This document shows positions 18,003 to 30,700 of a stretch of 64,000 nucleotides of DNA, one piece after another. The position numbers and the translations under genes are program-made. Positions within the stretch are counted from its first letter, which is position 1; each line of letters begins with the position of its first letter. Under the pieces are notes generated by a model. That model did no database searches. It was not told the DNA's origin and worked only from the letters and a program-made list of their open reading frames with translations. This stretch comes from Linderina pennispora (lineage: Eukaryota > Kickxellomycota > Kickxellomycetes > Kickxellales > Kickxellaceae), in assembly GCF_002104995.1 (NCBI RefSeq), contig NW_024468276.1, forward strand, positions 16,672-80,671, read 5' to 3'.

Positions 18003-21000
18003 TTACAGCTTGATCTTCAAACGACGCAGCGGCTTCTTCTTCCGCAGGAGGCTGCGCATAGGACCATTGATGACGAACACCTGCCAGAAATTGGTTGTGG
18101 CCATGTTACCAAGACAGTATCCCCACAGTGCCCAGCGGCTGTTCCTAGGGATAACATTGTGGCCAAGTGGGCTGTTGTATGGCTCGATTTTCCATGTGGG
18201 CTTAGGGTAGTGCAGGCTCTCGAGGACAGTATCGGTTCCACAGTTGAGGCGGAATGCACAGCCCACCCGGTTCGGATTGGCTAGAAGCATATACGACACA
18301 AAGGTCATCAAGAAGGCCCAGATGACAAGCAGCGAGTAGTTCTTGTACCAACGGGCACGGTAGAGGTGACCGTAGTTGACAACGAACCCGTTGTTAATGA
18401 ACTGGAATGTGGAGACAAACGACAGAATCGATGCCTCGTAGTTGTCGCCCAACAACCACCACTTGGTCACATCTACCTCAGCAGACGCGTGCTCGTTGCA
18501 GCGGAACCAGGGTTGCTGGAAGAGCCAGACATAGGCCATTGCAGAGAAGAGCCAGTTGATCAGGGCAATGCCGCCAACGGAGGCCAGCATCTGAGGACCG
18601 AGAATGCGTGTGGTCGGCCGATACGGCGCCAGCTTTTTAGCGGGGCCAGACATGGAAACTGTCATAGCCAGACCAGTGGCGATAGCACCGTCAATAAGCA
18701 TCCACAGGTTCTGCGTCAGGCTGATGGCAAAGTAGAAGCTGGCCATTTTGACCATTCCCGACATGATCTGACCGTAGCAGATGAGGGCGGCAAAGTTGGC
18801 AAACGATGTGGCCAAGCCAGCACGACTCTGAATCAGCAGCTCAACACACGAATAGATAGAACGGTTGGCAGACGAGAAGGGCGATACAATCGAGGCCTCA
18901 GCATCGGAGAGGGCGATACCAACATGCGCAGCACGCAGGGCACCGCAGTCATTGCCGCCATCACCACACATTGCCGTGATGCCGTACTTCATATGCAGCT
19001 CGATGCATTCAACCTTGTTGACCGGCTTCATACGCGCAAATACGCGAGTATGGAACAGGATGCTGTCGATGGCGCCCGTGTTGTTGAGACGCGAGAACGC
19101 AGTGCCTGTAAGCGCCAGCTCCGTTGTTGGATATCCATCTTGGCCAAGCTCTACCAGGTACGGGGCAATGTCGCCGACAGCCTCCATCGTGTCGACATCA
19201 ATCCACTGGACATCGTCCATGGTCGATTTGCAGTCTCCTAGCAGGACCTTGTTGTTGGGCGGGATCATGCCGCACTGGCGCGCAATATAGACGCCAGTTA
19301 GAGCGGTGTCCCCGGTGATCATGACGGTACGGGTTGAGCCACCCTTCAGCTCGCCAATGGCGGACTCAGTGTCCGTCTTGAGCATGTTCTTGAACACCAG
19401 CAGGCCAAGCAGATCGCAGTCACCCTCAAGCTCGTCCTGCGTCAGGTCCTTGATCTTCTCGAGTGGAATGTCCAGCTCCTTGTGGGCAATCGATAGGACA
19501 TAGCAGCCCTCACGGGCCAGACCGGCGCAGGTATCATCGTAGTCGGATGGCACAGAATTGCTGTTCGCGATCTGCCTGATGCGCTCAAACGAACCCTTGA
19601 CAAACACATGCAGCTTACCAGTGGTTTCATCCAGAATGGCGACCGACATGGAGGCACGGGCATGGACGAACTCGAAGCGGCGAACAACGTGCAAGATCCC
19701 ATGCTTGGCGCTATCAGCGGGAATGATCGCATCGAGGTACCTGGGGGCTGGATCGATGGTAGATTTTGACGCACGGAACTGCTCAATGTCGACGGGGTTA
19801 CCGATGAGCTGCCCGTTGAGGTCAGTGACAGCATGGCAGCTGGCAACAGCCTGCTGGAAGAGAACATCATTGTCGCTCAGCGTGTTCTGGAACTTGTTGA
19901 AAACGCCAGTCTGCTTGTCAATGCACTGGCCGCCGTAGTACTCGAGGCCCTCCTTGGTCAGTGTGCCAGTCTTGTCGAAGCAGAAGATCTGGACCTTGCC
20001 TGCAATCATGATGCGCTGAGGGTCGACACAGAAGATCTGCTTCTTGCGCAGACGCGCAGCAGCAATCGACTGGCCGATGACCAGAGCAGCAGGCAGCAGC
20101 GGCGAGAGCAGCTGGGCAATGGCAAACACGCCGTAGAAGACAATGGCGACGTTATTGCCCTTGTACAGGTATGCCGCCATGGCCATGACGAAGACTGAGT
20201 ACAGGATTAGAATGAACACCACAATGCGCATCTGCTCGTTGAAGATGAATGAGATCGGATTCGGGAACAGGATCTTGCGCACCAGCTGGCCCTTGTCAGA
20301 CGAAGTACCCGTGCGGTTGACCAGCGCCAGCACACGGTCGCTCTCGAGCTGGTCAGTGGCATGCAGGATGGGCTGCACTTGCGATACGATTGTACCTGCA
20401 TACAGGGTAGACATCTTTCCGGCGCCTTCGGGGTCGTAGTGCCCCTCGCCCAGGCGGAGCGGGAACTTGCGTATCGGCAGCGGCTCACCCGTCAGTGATG
20501 ACTCGTCCATGATGGCACTTCCAGAAAGCAAGATGCAATCGCACGACATGTGTGAGCCAGAGATGATCTCAATGACATCGCCAGGCACGAGACCTTTTGT
20601 CGAAGTCTCGATCCACTGGCCGTCGCGCTTCACGCTGATCATTTCCTCTTGCTCGGCCATGCGCTTCAGGCGCTTCTCTGAGCCCATGCGCAAGAGGACC
20701 TTGATAGTGGCCGAAATCATGATCACGCCAGTGTCGACAAGGCCGACCTGGTAGTAGGCGTAAAAGTAGAAGGCCCACAGGAAGATGAACTGGTAGATGT
20801 AGAAGAACGAGACCAGCTCGCGCACAAAGGCCATGAAGACGCCGGGCACTTCGACCTGGATAAAGTTGGGACCCACCAGCTCGGAGCGGTACAGCGCATC
20901 CTCAGAGGACAAGCCACCTGCCTGCGAGATCAGGCCGCGGTTGGTGGTTCCCAGATCAAAATCGAACGGCGCATACTGGCCAATCTGGTCGTCAAACACG

Positions 21001-22448
21001 TAGCGTGTGCACTGGTACGTGAAGTAGATGCGGCCCTCGCTGGTGCGCTCGACGGGACAAGTGGTGTAGGTCCTATCCTGGCTCATCACAATGCTCAGCC
21101 TCTCGGTGATCCGGTTGATGGCCTCCTGCAGCACGTTGGGCTGCTCAGCTACAAGCTTGACCTCATGCACAGGACGCACCACGCAGACGTACTGCCCTGT
21201 GGCCGGCAGGGTCTGCACGCGGAAAAAGTTGCGCAGGTGGGGCTTGAGGATGTAGAGCACGATCAGGAAAAGGAACGACAGCCCCCAGACGATCAGGAAG
21301 GTGGCCAGCTCCAAGTAGTCATCTTTGTACGCCAGGCTTGAAACCACGCCGTGGCGCCAGCCGGGCATCGAGCCGTAGTAGTCGGTAGTCCACACGCCCA
21401 AGTAGCAGATCCACAGAATCATCACTCCACCGATCGACCAGATCCCTAATGTGCCGAGGAAATGGTCGCGGTAGCCCTTGAGGCTGATGTCGCGCTGCAG
21501 GCTATCTGTAGTCTCCAGAAGCGATGGGCTTGCGCCGTTGATCGTGGTAGCACCGGGCCGGGCAGTCTTGTCCAGCGTGTTGCGCTCATCTGAATCGTCA
21601 TCGAAAGCAATTGCCGCACCCTTCTCGGCTTTGACGTCATCAATCGGTGTGTTGGCGGCGGCAGCAGTGGCGGCTGAGCGCTTGGCCTCTGAGGCATCGA
21701 GCGTGTGGGAGGCAATTTGGTGCACGCCGCGCTCGGCCCAGCGCTTGTACAGCGACCACACGCCGATTATAAAAGCCAGGGCACCGTTGACGGCAAAGGT
21801 GGCAATCCAGTAGCCCTCATTGTACTTGTAGTTGGCATGTGGCGGCGCTGGGCAGTCAGCCCACACCCCGATCATATCGCCGGTTGCCCACATGCTGCCC
21901 CAGATACTTACAGATTGACTCTGGTCGGTGATGCCGGCCCACTCGCCACACCTGTTGCGGATGTCGGGTTTCGGGTCCCACGGATGGAACTGGGTGATGT
22001 TGACCTTGGGGATCGGCCCGCAAGGGACCAGCGACAGGGCTTCGGAGGGGATCTTACTGGGCTTTTGCAAGCAAAAGCACGGGTTGGCCGCATTGATCTT
22101 GGCTGTGCATTCGTCGTGGCAGTGGCCATCGGCACAGAAGCTCTGCCCTTCGGGGCAGGCTGGCCGTACATTGTCGGGGCACTTTGACAGATCGGATACG
22201 CAGAGCGAATAGCACGTCTGGTTGTATGCCTGCCTCAGCGGGCATTCGGCGCCGTTCTCATCGTAGCGGTTAACTATGGCGCTGGTACTACGGCGTTAGC
22301 ATGTGTTATTTTGCTGCGGGGGAGGGGGGCGTCCAGCTGTTCGGGCCAGGCGGCTTCGTCACGTACCTTGGTGCCAGAGCTGGTTTGCAGTAGCGATTTG
22401 CGCGCACAGCAGCGTGCCCAGGACCAGAAGCGTCTTTCGCAGTTCCAT
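18003..22448 (-). CDS. P5B-type ATPase, ATP13A2/Ypk9-like
   Basis: This is a P-type ATPase of about 1,430 residues; P5B members are endolysosomal or vacuolar polyamine exporters. The main frame (18003 to 22070 and upstream) has the phosphorylation motif CFDKTGTLTKEG (about 695 residues after 22070), MITGDTALTG, and GDGGNDCGALRAAHVGIALS.AEAS, the P5B hinge. The fourth-membrane-segment motif reads PLLPAAL rather than the usual PPALP. The frame continues above 22070 into a cysteine-rich stretch (CPLRQ, NQTCYSLC, CPEGQSFC, CHDEC). A likely first exon at 22367-22448 (ATG at 22448) encodes a signal-like MELRKTLLVLGTLLC. It is joined by an intron with a GTACGT donor and a TGCTAAC branch; the exact junction is not settled. 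The 3' end lies about 80 bp from the transposon nest. Confidence 0.88.
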
Positions 22449-23877
22449 GGCGATGGGTCGTTGCGGTTGGAATAATTACAGTTGTACCAGTGAACAGGAG
22501 TAGAGAGTGCAGAAAACAGAGCAGCTGGGCGGAAGCAAAGCAGAAAGGGGGTTGGTTAGGGAACTGGTGCACGCTTTCGTTGTGTGCCTCCCCTGGCCGA
22601 TTCAGTCCCTTTAAATAATTGCGGGCGGCTAATCACAAACGGCGCCCCGTGGGCAAACAGCAGCAGGCGCGCAGTGGCAGATGGGGAGGGGCGCATTGCA
22701 GGTTGACTTTTTTCTTGCCGAGGAACGGTGGGCAATTTGCCCATTGGCGCAACGCGGAGAATAAGGGCGCCAGTTTGGCCCGTGAACACTGGGCCGCGGG
22801 CCATAGAGCAGAGGCGGGCGGATCGCGCTGCCGCGACGGTTGCAGAATGGCCCATCAAAGCGCCTTCCTAAAGCGGCAGTCATGCACTGCCAATCCTGAG
22901 CCCCGCACTTCAAAGCGTCAGGCTGCCCAGCGGGCGCGCACTCAGCCCTTCGATGATGCAAAAGCGCTCGGCTGCCCCGTAATTTCCTGTCTGGCTTATC
23001 TCGCCAGCAGGATAGTGTGGTTTTTTTTACTCCACATGGCTGGGACGCCAGATAATCGACTGGGCGCGTGAAATACGGCTGCAGCTGCTAGTCCGGGCGC
23101 GTCCATGCGCACCGTCCTTATCGCCGGTCAATTTCTCGACCAGAATAATATCCGCCGCGCTGTTGCAAGAAATCCACGATTGCTCTGGCGCACCAAGCCA
23201 GGCGCTGGCAGCAGCAGGCAATTCCCTCTCGCCCTCTGACGTCAGCAGTGGCAATCGTTTTTACATGGCATTTGCCCAGGAAGGACGCTTCACAGCGGGA
23301 TGTGCAACGTATGCAGCGCTGGCAAGTCCTGCGACTGTACGCCTGTCGGACGCGCAAGCAGCATGCGAGCTTTTTATGGCAATCAGCCCACACCCCACCC
23401 ACAAAAACCTACGCCAGCACCAGCTGGCTGGCACCGCACAGGGCTATACCATGAGAATTCCTTCTGTGTATCGGCAGGCGACCAGGGCGGGGCGCGCTGT
23501 AGAGCGGAATCAGGAGCACTCGTTTTTCTGGGTGCGGCACGCACAGGAGCATGCTTGTGCATAATCAATAGCCCGTTCGGACCCTCTCAGCAACAGTCAT
23601 GCCAGGTTTCTGCCCAGGAGCAAGATGGACGTCTTCTTCATTTTGGGGGAGCGAGCGAGGCCGGAGATAGGAGGCTTCAAGGCCGCCGAACAAGCTCCTG
23701 TAGAGGAAAAAAAAATCAGGTTCAACAAGAAATTCTGCCTCCATATTCATCCGGATCGCCCGGCTTATTTTATTATCAGGAAACTACGTGTAGACCATTC
23801 GGCAGCGAGCCCGCTTGATTTCATAGCCCCTCTGCCCCTAGCCAACCCTGCACTCTCTTCCCACTACATGACACGAC
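22449..23877. other. Divergent intergenic region, no gene supported
   Basis: A 1.4-kb stretch separates the starts of the P5B ATPase and the CTC1-like gene and presumably holds both promoters. Open frames on both strands look like chance GC-rich frames: there is no recognisable domain and no consistent splice pattern. Confidence 0.5.
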
Positions 23878-26800
23878 ATGGGGCCATCAGCCGTGGTAGA
23901 TATTCGCCGCCTGGACGATGTGCGAAGGCAGCAGGCGCTGAGCAAGGATGGCTTTGTCGGCGGAGCGCTGTTGGGGAAGCTGCGCGTGGCTAGTCGGACA
24001 GAGCAGCTGGCCACTGAGCCATTCCACCTGCCCGCTGGATCCATCGTGCTGGTCGACTCCTGTGGAGCGCAGATCCGATGCTGCGCTGTGGATCCCCACC
24101 CATCATGGTTTGCTGACCACGTATATGTGCTGCTCACATGCTGGCGGTACATCCCGCCGCCTCGCCAGTTAAGCGGCAGAGAGCGCCTTGCCTGGGCATA
24201 TATAGAGATCCTGGCTGACCCCGTACTGGTGCCATCGCAAATGGACATGTCCAAAAACAAGCAGCCGTACTCATGGTGGACCGCTCAGCAGGTCCCTGTG
24301 CCCGACACTACGGACCTGATCCAATCGGCAATTCGGGTATCGCCTCCTATCAGTGCAACCCGTGGGGCACATATATTGCAACAGGCACAGCGCAGTCCAA
24401 GTCCGGACCCAACGCACCACCACAGCCATTCTGTATATGGGCGAGTTGATGCAATGGGGTCGCTGCTAGTCACCGCATCGGAGGACGTTGGGTTTTTTGT
24501 CTGCATCGCCGTCGAATCATCGGCCATGGGCCCAATTAGCAGCTTCTCAGTGCTACTGGTTGGTGCGCGATTTCTGGGCCTCTTTGCGTCACTGCGCGTC
24601 GGCGACTCGCTGTTTGTCGACCATCTGCGTGCCAGAGCGCCCTTCGCTGAAAGCGATCACTCGCAGGCAATCTTCATTACATCACTCGACTCCCAGGCAT
24701 TCCGCATCGAGGAGTCTGTGGCTTTTGTTTGGAGCGACCAGCAGCCCCCGTCGCAGCGGTCGTCGCACTTTACGCAGTCCTCACAGAACATGCTGCTGGA
24801 GCAGATTGCCGATAGCTCGCAGAGGACAGACACGTCGCAGGCACCGGGAAATTGGGCTTCGCGGCCTGAGCGCGTGCCAGCTGGACCGCCCTTAAACACA
24901 TGGCGTGACCCCCACTTGTTTGTGAACCAGGGCAAGCTTGAGAGCTACGCTGGGGTCGTAACCAGGGTTGTCGACCTGGTGCTCGGCATCTACGTCATCG
25001 ATGACTGCCATATGCTGATCCTCACATACTGGCCGCTGCTGTCACCGCTGACGGTTCTGCGGACAGGGACAAGAATACTGGTGGAGAACTCGCATATCAT
25101 TCTTTTGTCAAACTCGGCTGGCTACCAGTGGGAGTGGATCAAGCGAGCACTGCCTGCCGACACTGCCGAGCCCAGCAAGCAGCGGCTGCTGGTTTTTGGT
25201 GCCTGCGCACGGACGTCTGTGCGGGTCACCGACTTTTCTGGCACCGGCAATTCTGCTGCCATGGCAACGGCCATTGACAGCGAGATGGCGTCTTTGCTGG
25301 CGAGAAACGCGCAAGGGCTAGTGCAGATGATTGAGACGGCAGAGGCGTACTGGAAGCTCAGCAAAAAGTTCCCTCGCGGCATGGTGGCGGGCCACGATCC
25401 GCAGGCTGATGGCAAGCTGATACGCCGGGAGCTGCTCGATTCTGCCATGCGCTGGGCTGGCGTGCCCCCTGTCGCTGGAGCCCCTGCCATGTCGAGGAAC
25501 CTGTACGCAGAATTCCTCGCCCACGACGCCAGCTGCCGAGCTGAGACGCCACGGTCGCACTTTCCTACCCGCATCGTTGTTCTGAGCGACGTCGTATCGC
25601 GCTTCATCGAGTGGAGCCGGGAGAACCTCTCGGGTCTGCCTCTTGCACCTGCAGCAAGCGACGAGGGCATGGCAGAGTTTAGTGTCAGCCACGTCAGCCC
25701 CGAGGATCTTCAACAAACGACCACGGCTCTGGTAGGCCGGCTCACCTTGGATACCCGCGGATCGCTGTACCTGGCAGACGCAACAGCGAGGATCCGGGTC
25801 CATCCGGACGCAAGCTGCATTGACGACACTCACCGGGTGCTCTTCCCGGGCCAGGCACTGATCGGCCATGTCGCTGCATGGATGCACTGGCAATTCTCCG
25901 TCGAACGCGTCGCCAAGCATGGCGTCAATCCCTTCGACCTCGTATATGCGGCCGCTTCTTCGCCAGTACTCCTTCACTTTGACACATCGTTTGGCCATGC
26001 GATCAGCAGTGATCCTCTGCTGAGCTCCGCCGAATGCCTCCTTGTAGTAGTGCATGCACGTGGCAATGCAGCGCCAGTAAACAGGACACGCCATGTGGAT
26101 CCCGAAGGCGCAAAAGTCACAGAAGCAACTGACAGCCAGTGGTCAATGGGATACACTGCAAAGGGCATTGCTGTTCCAGTCACCAAACAGGATGCGCAAA
26201 CCGTGCTGGCATCTTTGGGCGGTGAAGTAGACGAGCCCTTTGATCTTGGCGATATCCCTGCCGCCAGCGTTCGGAGGTGCCTGCTCATGGTTGACTTCAA
26301 GCGCCAGTCTGTGCTGCTGGCCCCTGGCAGTGCCTACCTCGTCTGCATCAAAAGCGCAGCATCGCTGCAGTATGTGCGCAGCGGCGACAGCGGCCAGCAC
26401 GAGCAGGTCTTGCTCATCACACTTGACTCTGCCGACTCGGCGATCCCAGTGCAGGCTGAGTTTAGGGCTAGCGGCAGTCCAGCGGACCTGCCGTGGCAAA
26501 CAGTCAGCGTGGTGCCGTTCATTGTAGACGTCTCGACACAGCCCGTACACCTGCCAGCCGTGCAGTGCAATGTCACCACCGATGCTGCAGCGGTCCTGAG
26601 CCTGATCAGTGGCCCCAAGGTGTACTCTGTAGCCGAAGTGCTGCAGGCCAAGGACGGGTGCTCGCCAAATAGCCTGATCACTGTACGCGGAACGGTGGTC
26701 GACCGCAGTGTGTCCGGCATTGTGTTCCTGGAGCCGCTTTTACCCGAGCCGAATATGGTGGCAGACAGCGCATCGCCTCGACCAGTCTCGGGCGTGTTCA

Positions 26801-27705
26801 GTAATCGCATTACGCTATGTGACGAGGACAGTCCAGAGCAATCCATCCCTGTCTACCTCAAGCTTGCCAGCTTCTCGCACCCGCTTGCAGTGGTGCAAGG
26901 CGCTCGGTTTGTGGTCCACGACCTGATCGTCAGTGTGTCGCAAACGCGCAAAAGCATCTACCTGTCAGGCACGCTGTCAACGTTTGCCCAGGCGATCGTG
27001 CCACCGCTGCAGCAGGCAGACCTCTCGGGTACACCTTCATCAGGCGGCGAACGGCCATCCCAGAGCACCACACCAGCACGCCGGTGGTGCATTGGCGACC
27101 TGCACATGTCGTCTGCAGCAGACCGTGCATACCCAGTAGAGCTGATCTGCCAGATCACCAAGATCGAGCATGTGGCTATCTCTGTCGCGTGCCGTAAATG
27201 CAAGCAGCGTGTTTGCGCAATGCGCTGCTCGTGCCCAAGCAAGCGACACCGGCTGTCGTCATCGGCATCTGGCCAGACGATCGCTTGCATCACCGAAGCG
27301 TGCTGCTGGGCCACGGACGGTAGCGGGATTTCATGTCTGGTACTGAGCCGCAGGTGCGATGTTGCCCTCATGCTCGGCATGACTGACCAGGACTTCGACG
27401 GCATATGCTGCTCAGCTGCCCAATCGTGGAATGGCCAGCTCATGTGGAATCCGCAGTCAGACCACTCGCCAATTACTGCAGCTGCCAGTCGCGCAGTGGC
27501 AAGCAGTAGGCGCTTGCGTGTTGTTGGCTGGGCAGAGGCAGCAGCAGACGGCCCGCAGGCAATCAGACAGCAGCCGCTGCGGCTCAACCGCCAGAATGTG
27601 CTCGTGAACCAGCGAACCCCGCCCCGAATTTCTGTGCGCTCTGTGTCCAACATCAACACTCTGGACATGTGCAGCAGGCTACTCAAGGATCTGTATAGCT
27701 CTTAG
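23878..27705 (+). CDS. CTC1-like subunit of the CST telomere complex
   Basis: The 1,275-residue protein is close in length to human and plant CTC1 (about 1,220-1,270). CTC1 binds single-stranded DNA with STN1 and TEN1 at telomeres and supports fill-in by DNA polymerase alpha-primase. The first OB-fold-like segment (about residues 50-130) has LPAGSIVLVDSCGAQIRC, a PSW element and WRYIPP, followed by an E-I-L-A-D-P-V strand, which resembles CTC1. Another OB-like block is near 355-430. Near the C-terminus (about 1105-1170) cysteines in CRKCKQRVC, CSCPS and ACITEACCW fit the zinc ribbon of the CTC1 OB-G domain. The assignment is by pattern memory, not alignment. The gene converges on the nucleoporin gene with 67 bp between stops. 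Confidence 0.65.
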   Translation: MGPSAVVDIRRLDDVRRQQALSKDGFVGGALLGKLRVASRTEQLATEPFHLPAGSIVLVDSCGAQIRCCAVDPHPSWFADHVYVLLTCWRYIPPPRQLSGRERLAWAYIEILADPVLVPSQMDMSKNKQPYSWWTAQQVPVPDTTDLIQSAIRVSPPISATRGAHILQQAQRSPSPDPTHHHSHSVYGRVDAMGSLLVTASEDVGFFVCIAVESSAMGPISSFSVLLVGARFLGLFASLRVGDSLFVDHLRARAPFAESDHSQAIFITSLDSQAFRIEESVAFVWSDQQPPSQRSSHFTQSSQNMLLEQIADSSQRTDTSQAPGNWASRPERVPAGPPLNTWRDPHLFVNQGKLESYAGVVTRVVDLVLGIYVIDDCHMLILTYWPLLSPLTVLRTGTRILVENSHIILLSNSAGYQWEWIKRALPADTAEPSKQRLLVFGACARTSVRVTDFSGTGNSAAMATAIDSEMASLLARNAQGLVQMIETAEAYWKLSKKFPRGMVAGHDPQADGKLIRRELLDSAMRWAGVPPVAGAPAMSRNLYAEFLAHDASCRAETPRSHFPTRIVVLSDVVSRFIEWSRENLSGLPLAPAASDEGMAEFSVSHVSPEDLQQTTTALVGRLTLDTRGSLYLADATARIRVHPDASCIDDTHRVLFPGQALIGHVAAWMHWQFSVERVAKHGVNPFDLVYAAASSPVLLHFDTSFGHAISSDPLLSSAECLLVVVHARGNAAPVNRTRHVDPEGAKVTEATDSQWSMGYTAKGIAVPVTKQDAQTVLASLGGEVDEPFDLGDIPAASVRRCLLMVDFKRQSVLLAPGSAYLVCIKSAASLQYVRSGDSGQHEQVLLITLDSADSAIPVQAEFRASGSPADLPWQTVSVVPFIVDVSTQPVHLPAVQCNVTTDAAAVLSLISGPKVYSVAEVLQAKDGCSPNSLITVRGTVVDRSVSGIVFLEPLLPEPNMVADSASPRPVSGVFSNRITLCDEDSPEQSIPVYLKLASFSHPLAVVQGARFVVHDLIVSVSQTRKSIYLSGTLSTFAQAIVPPLQQADLSGTPSSGGERPSQSTTPARRWCIGDLHMSSAADRAYPVELICQITKIEHVAISVACRKCKQRVCAMRCSCPSKRHRLSSSASGQTIACITEACCWATDGSGISCLVLSRRCDVALMLGMTDQDFDGICCSAAQSWNGQLMWNPQSDHSPITAAASRAVASSRRLRVVGWAEAAADGPQAIRQQPLRLNRQNVLVNQRTPPRISVRSVSNINTLDMCSRLLKDLYSS

Positions 27706-27772
27706 GACCGTCAATTTTACGAACAAAATGCAGATATATTGATAACCAAGCAAGTACAAGCAGCGACCCTCC

Positions 27773-30700
27773 TCAGTCAGACTCGTCGCCGAGCTCTGCC
27801 TCTGAGTTGTCCTCGTAGTCACTCCCATCGATCATCCTGCGCACTGGATCGTCCATGCCGTTGCCTGACTTGGCTGGCTTTTGCGTGTTCTTGCTCGTCG
27901 TCCTCGGAAACGCAACATTGGGCGACACAGCTGCAGGGTTCGGGCCACCCAAAGCCTGGTCTGACGATGCTTCCTTGTACTTGTCGAACGGATTGATCGA
28001 GGCGTCAGACACAGCTCCAAATCCAGACGACTTGCTGCCGAATGTCCCCATCGCTGCACCAGCAGTAGGCGACACAATGCGCTTCACTTGAGTCATTGAT
28101 GCCACGCCAAACGCTGGCTTGCCGAGTTTCGAGCCAAACTCTGGCATGCGTGTCGTCCCGGCTGTGCTCGAGAATGCGTTGGGCAGTCCGGACGTGCTGG
28201 TGTCCGTTGGAGCAACGACATACTTGGGGCTTCCTCCAAAGCTGCCCATGTTCCCAAATGCACCCTTTTTGAACACACCCGACGAAGTACTAGGCGCCGC
28301 CGCCGAAGGCTTCTGGCCAAACGCTGATGGCTGGCTGAAGAGAGACGACTGTTTGAAAAGAGACGATGCGCCAGGAGCTGGTGATGGAGACATGCCAGGC
28401 GGAGGCGTCTCGGCAGCAATATTCGGCACGTCGTCGTCGTCGCTTTCCCCGACTTCTTCGGTATCTGCATCAGACACCATATTTGCCGCTGCATCATCAA
28501 GGCTCGACGAAATGGCATCCATACCAAACAGCGCTGCTGGTGCCGACTCTGCCCTGAGATCGGCCTGGGATATGCGGCCAGTGCCATCAAAGCTGTCTGG
28601 GTGTGACAAGAATTCGAAATCATCCGACGGCTGCGATTCATCGACATCAGCTTCTGTAGCAATGTGGCTCATAGGCTGTTCCGCAGCATCATTTTCGACG
28701 GATGCCGCATCCAGTACATTTGCAGACCCACTCTCAACGATGCCCTCCACAGCATCACTACCCACCTGCTGGCGTGCGTGCTCCGGTGCCTCCAGCACAG
28801 ACGACGAACAGATAAGTGCAGGAACTGCGGCAGCAACAATATCCTCGACGGAGGCACCACGAACTAGCTGACCGACATCCACGCGCCCCAGCTCTGACAG
28901 CTCATTAGTCTGCTCTGCGCTGCTTTCGCCAGAAGCATCAGCAGTTTCCTCAACCTGGCTCTCTGCCTGCTGGCTGACATGGATAAAATCGTCCGATTCA
29001 TTATCTGACGCAGTCGAATCAGTGCCCTCTGTGCCCTCTGTGTCCTCCTTGGCCTCCTTGGCCTCCTTGGCCTCCTTGGCCTCCTTGGCCTCCTTGGCCT
29101 CCTTGGCCTCCTTGGCCTCCTTGGCCCCAGACTCCGTCTTGGATTCCGCGACGTCGGCCAGCTGTGTAGCGTCCTCGCTAGTGGCCACATCTGCAGACGG
29201 CTTCTGGGCGCCATTAGCGGCATCGTCCCTCTTGATGGTCACATCGACTCCAGTGCAAATAGTATCGTTGGCGCCAGGCTGACCAGCAACCTCAGCAACT
29301 GCCTGCTCGAATACAGCAGCAGCATCGTCCTCACTGCCCACATCAGCAGCAGAGCGAAGTGCCGATCCAACTACGTCCTCAACCAAAGCACCTGCAGTAG
29401 CATCAACGGCTCGAGCCTCTTCAGGAACAACCTGATCCAAACAGCTGTCCTCGGCAACCTTCTGTTGCTCAGCTGCTAGCGACTCGTTGGGAGTGCTGAT
29501 CTTGTCGTAGTCAGCGTTTAGCTGAACATTGGCAGATTCAGAAATCTCCAATGCAGGCTCGCCTTTGCCTGCTGGCAGCGCCAACTCTACAATATCCTCA
29601 ACCTTCGCCTTCTCAACAATTGGCAAAGTAGCAGGCGTGTCGCTGTGCTTGTCTTGCGCATCGCTGCCAACTGTCAATGCCGATTTGGCAATATCCTCGA
29701 CCCTTGCGCTCTCAACAGTAATCGCAGCCGATGGTACCTCCACTCTGTCGAGTCCAGCCTGTGCAACCTTTCCCTGGCTGATCCGGTCGTAATCAGTGTC
29801 CAACGGCGCAGCTTCAGCCAGCGCTGGAGACATTTGCACATCCTTGGTAGGTGCCGGCCATGAAGCAGAGTCCTGCTTAGACTCCTCGCCATCCGATTCC
29901 GCTGGTTCGTCAGTGATGTCCTCAGCCTGGCTCTCTGTCTGCTGACTAACATGGGCAAAATCGTCCGATCCACTTTCCGAATCCTGGCTTTCCTTTTCTT
30001 GATCCACTTCACCACCCACCTCAAGCACGTCCGCATCAGCATCAGCCGTCTTGCCTTCATCCGGTGCACCAACATCCTTCGAATCCTCCTCGATAGTAGG
30101 CTTCTCTGCACTGGGCGGCACGAATCCACGGAACAGTGGTGTGGAGATACCAGCACCACTTGACCCAGGTACACCCGCATCAGCATCAGCCGTCTTGCTT
30201 TCATGCGGTGCTGCAGTGTCCTTCGAACTCTTATCTGCAGCAGCCTTCTCTGCACCAGGCGGCACAAATCCACGGAACAGTGGCATGGAGATACCAGCAC
30301 CACTTGACCCAGGAACGCCTACACCGGTACCAGTGGCCATGCCTGCCAGCGAGGTTACATCCTGCCCAGCGGCAGGTTTCTCAGCCCCAGGCGGCACGAA
30401 TCCAGGGAACGATCTCTTGAACCCGCCAGTATCACTGAGTGTGGCCTGAAACACCGATGTGTTGCTGGTCCCAAATTGCAATCCACCAGTAGGTTTAAAG
30501 CTGCCAAATGAGGGCATAGCTGGTGTGCCAGCCTTCGTCGCCTCATCGGTAACCGCTCCAGGCTTTGGCGCTTCGCAGACGATGCACTTGGATGCAGAGT
30601 TAGGGCTGAGCAGGTCGCATGTCGAACACTTCCACTTGCCATCCTCGACCGCCGCCACCTTGAAACCACTGGCTGACAGAGGTGTAAAAGCCCTCTCCGT

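Noticed and set aside
18366-19241. Long plus-strand frame opposite the P5B ATPase (and similar frames opposite the nucleoporin, reductase and AAA genes)
   Set aside because: These are mirror frames in GC-rich coding DNA; the opposite strand carries clear conserved motifs and these show none.
29040-29126. CRISPR-like array
   Set aside because: It is a perfect 9-bp tandem repeat without spacers, inside a coding frame.
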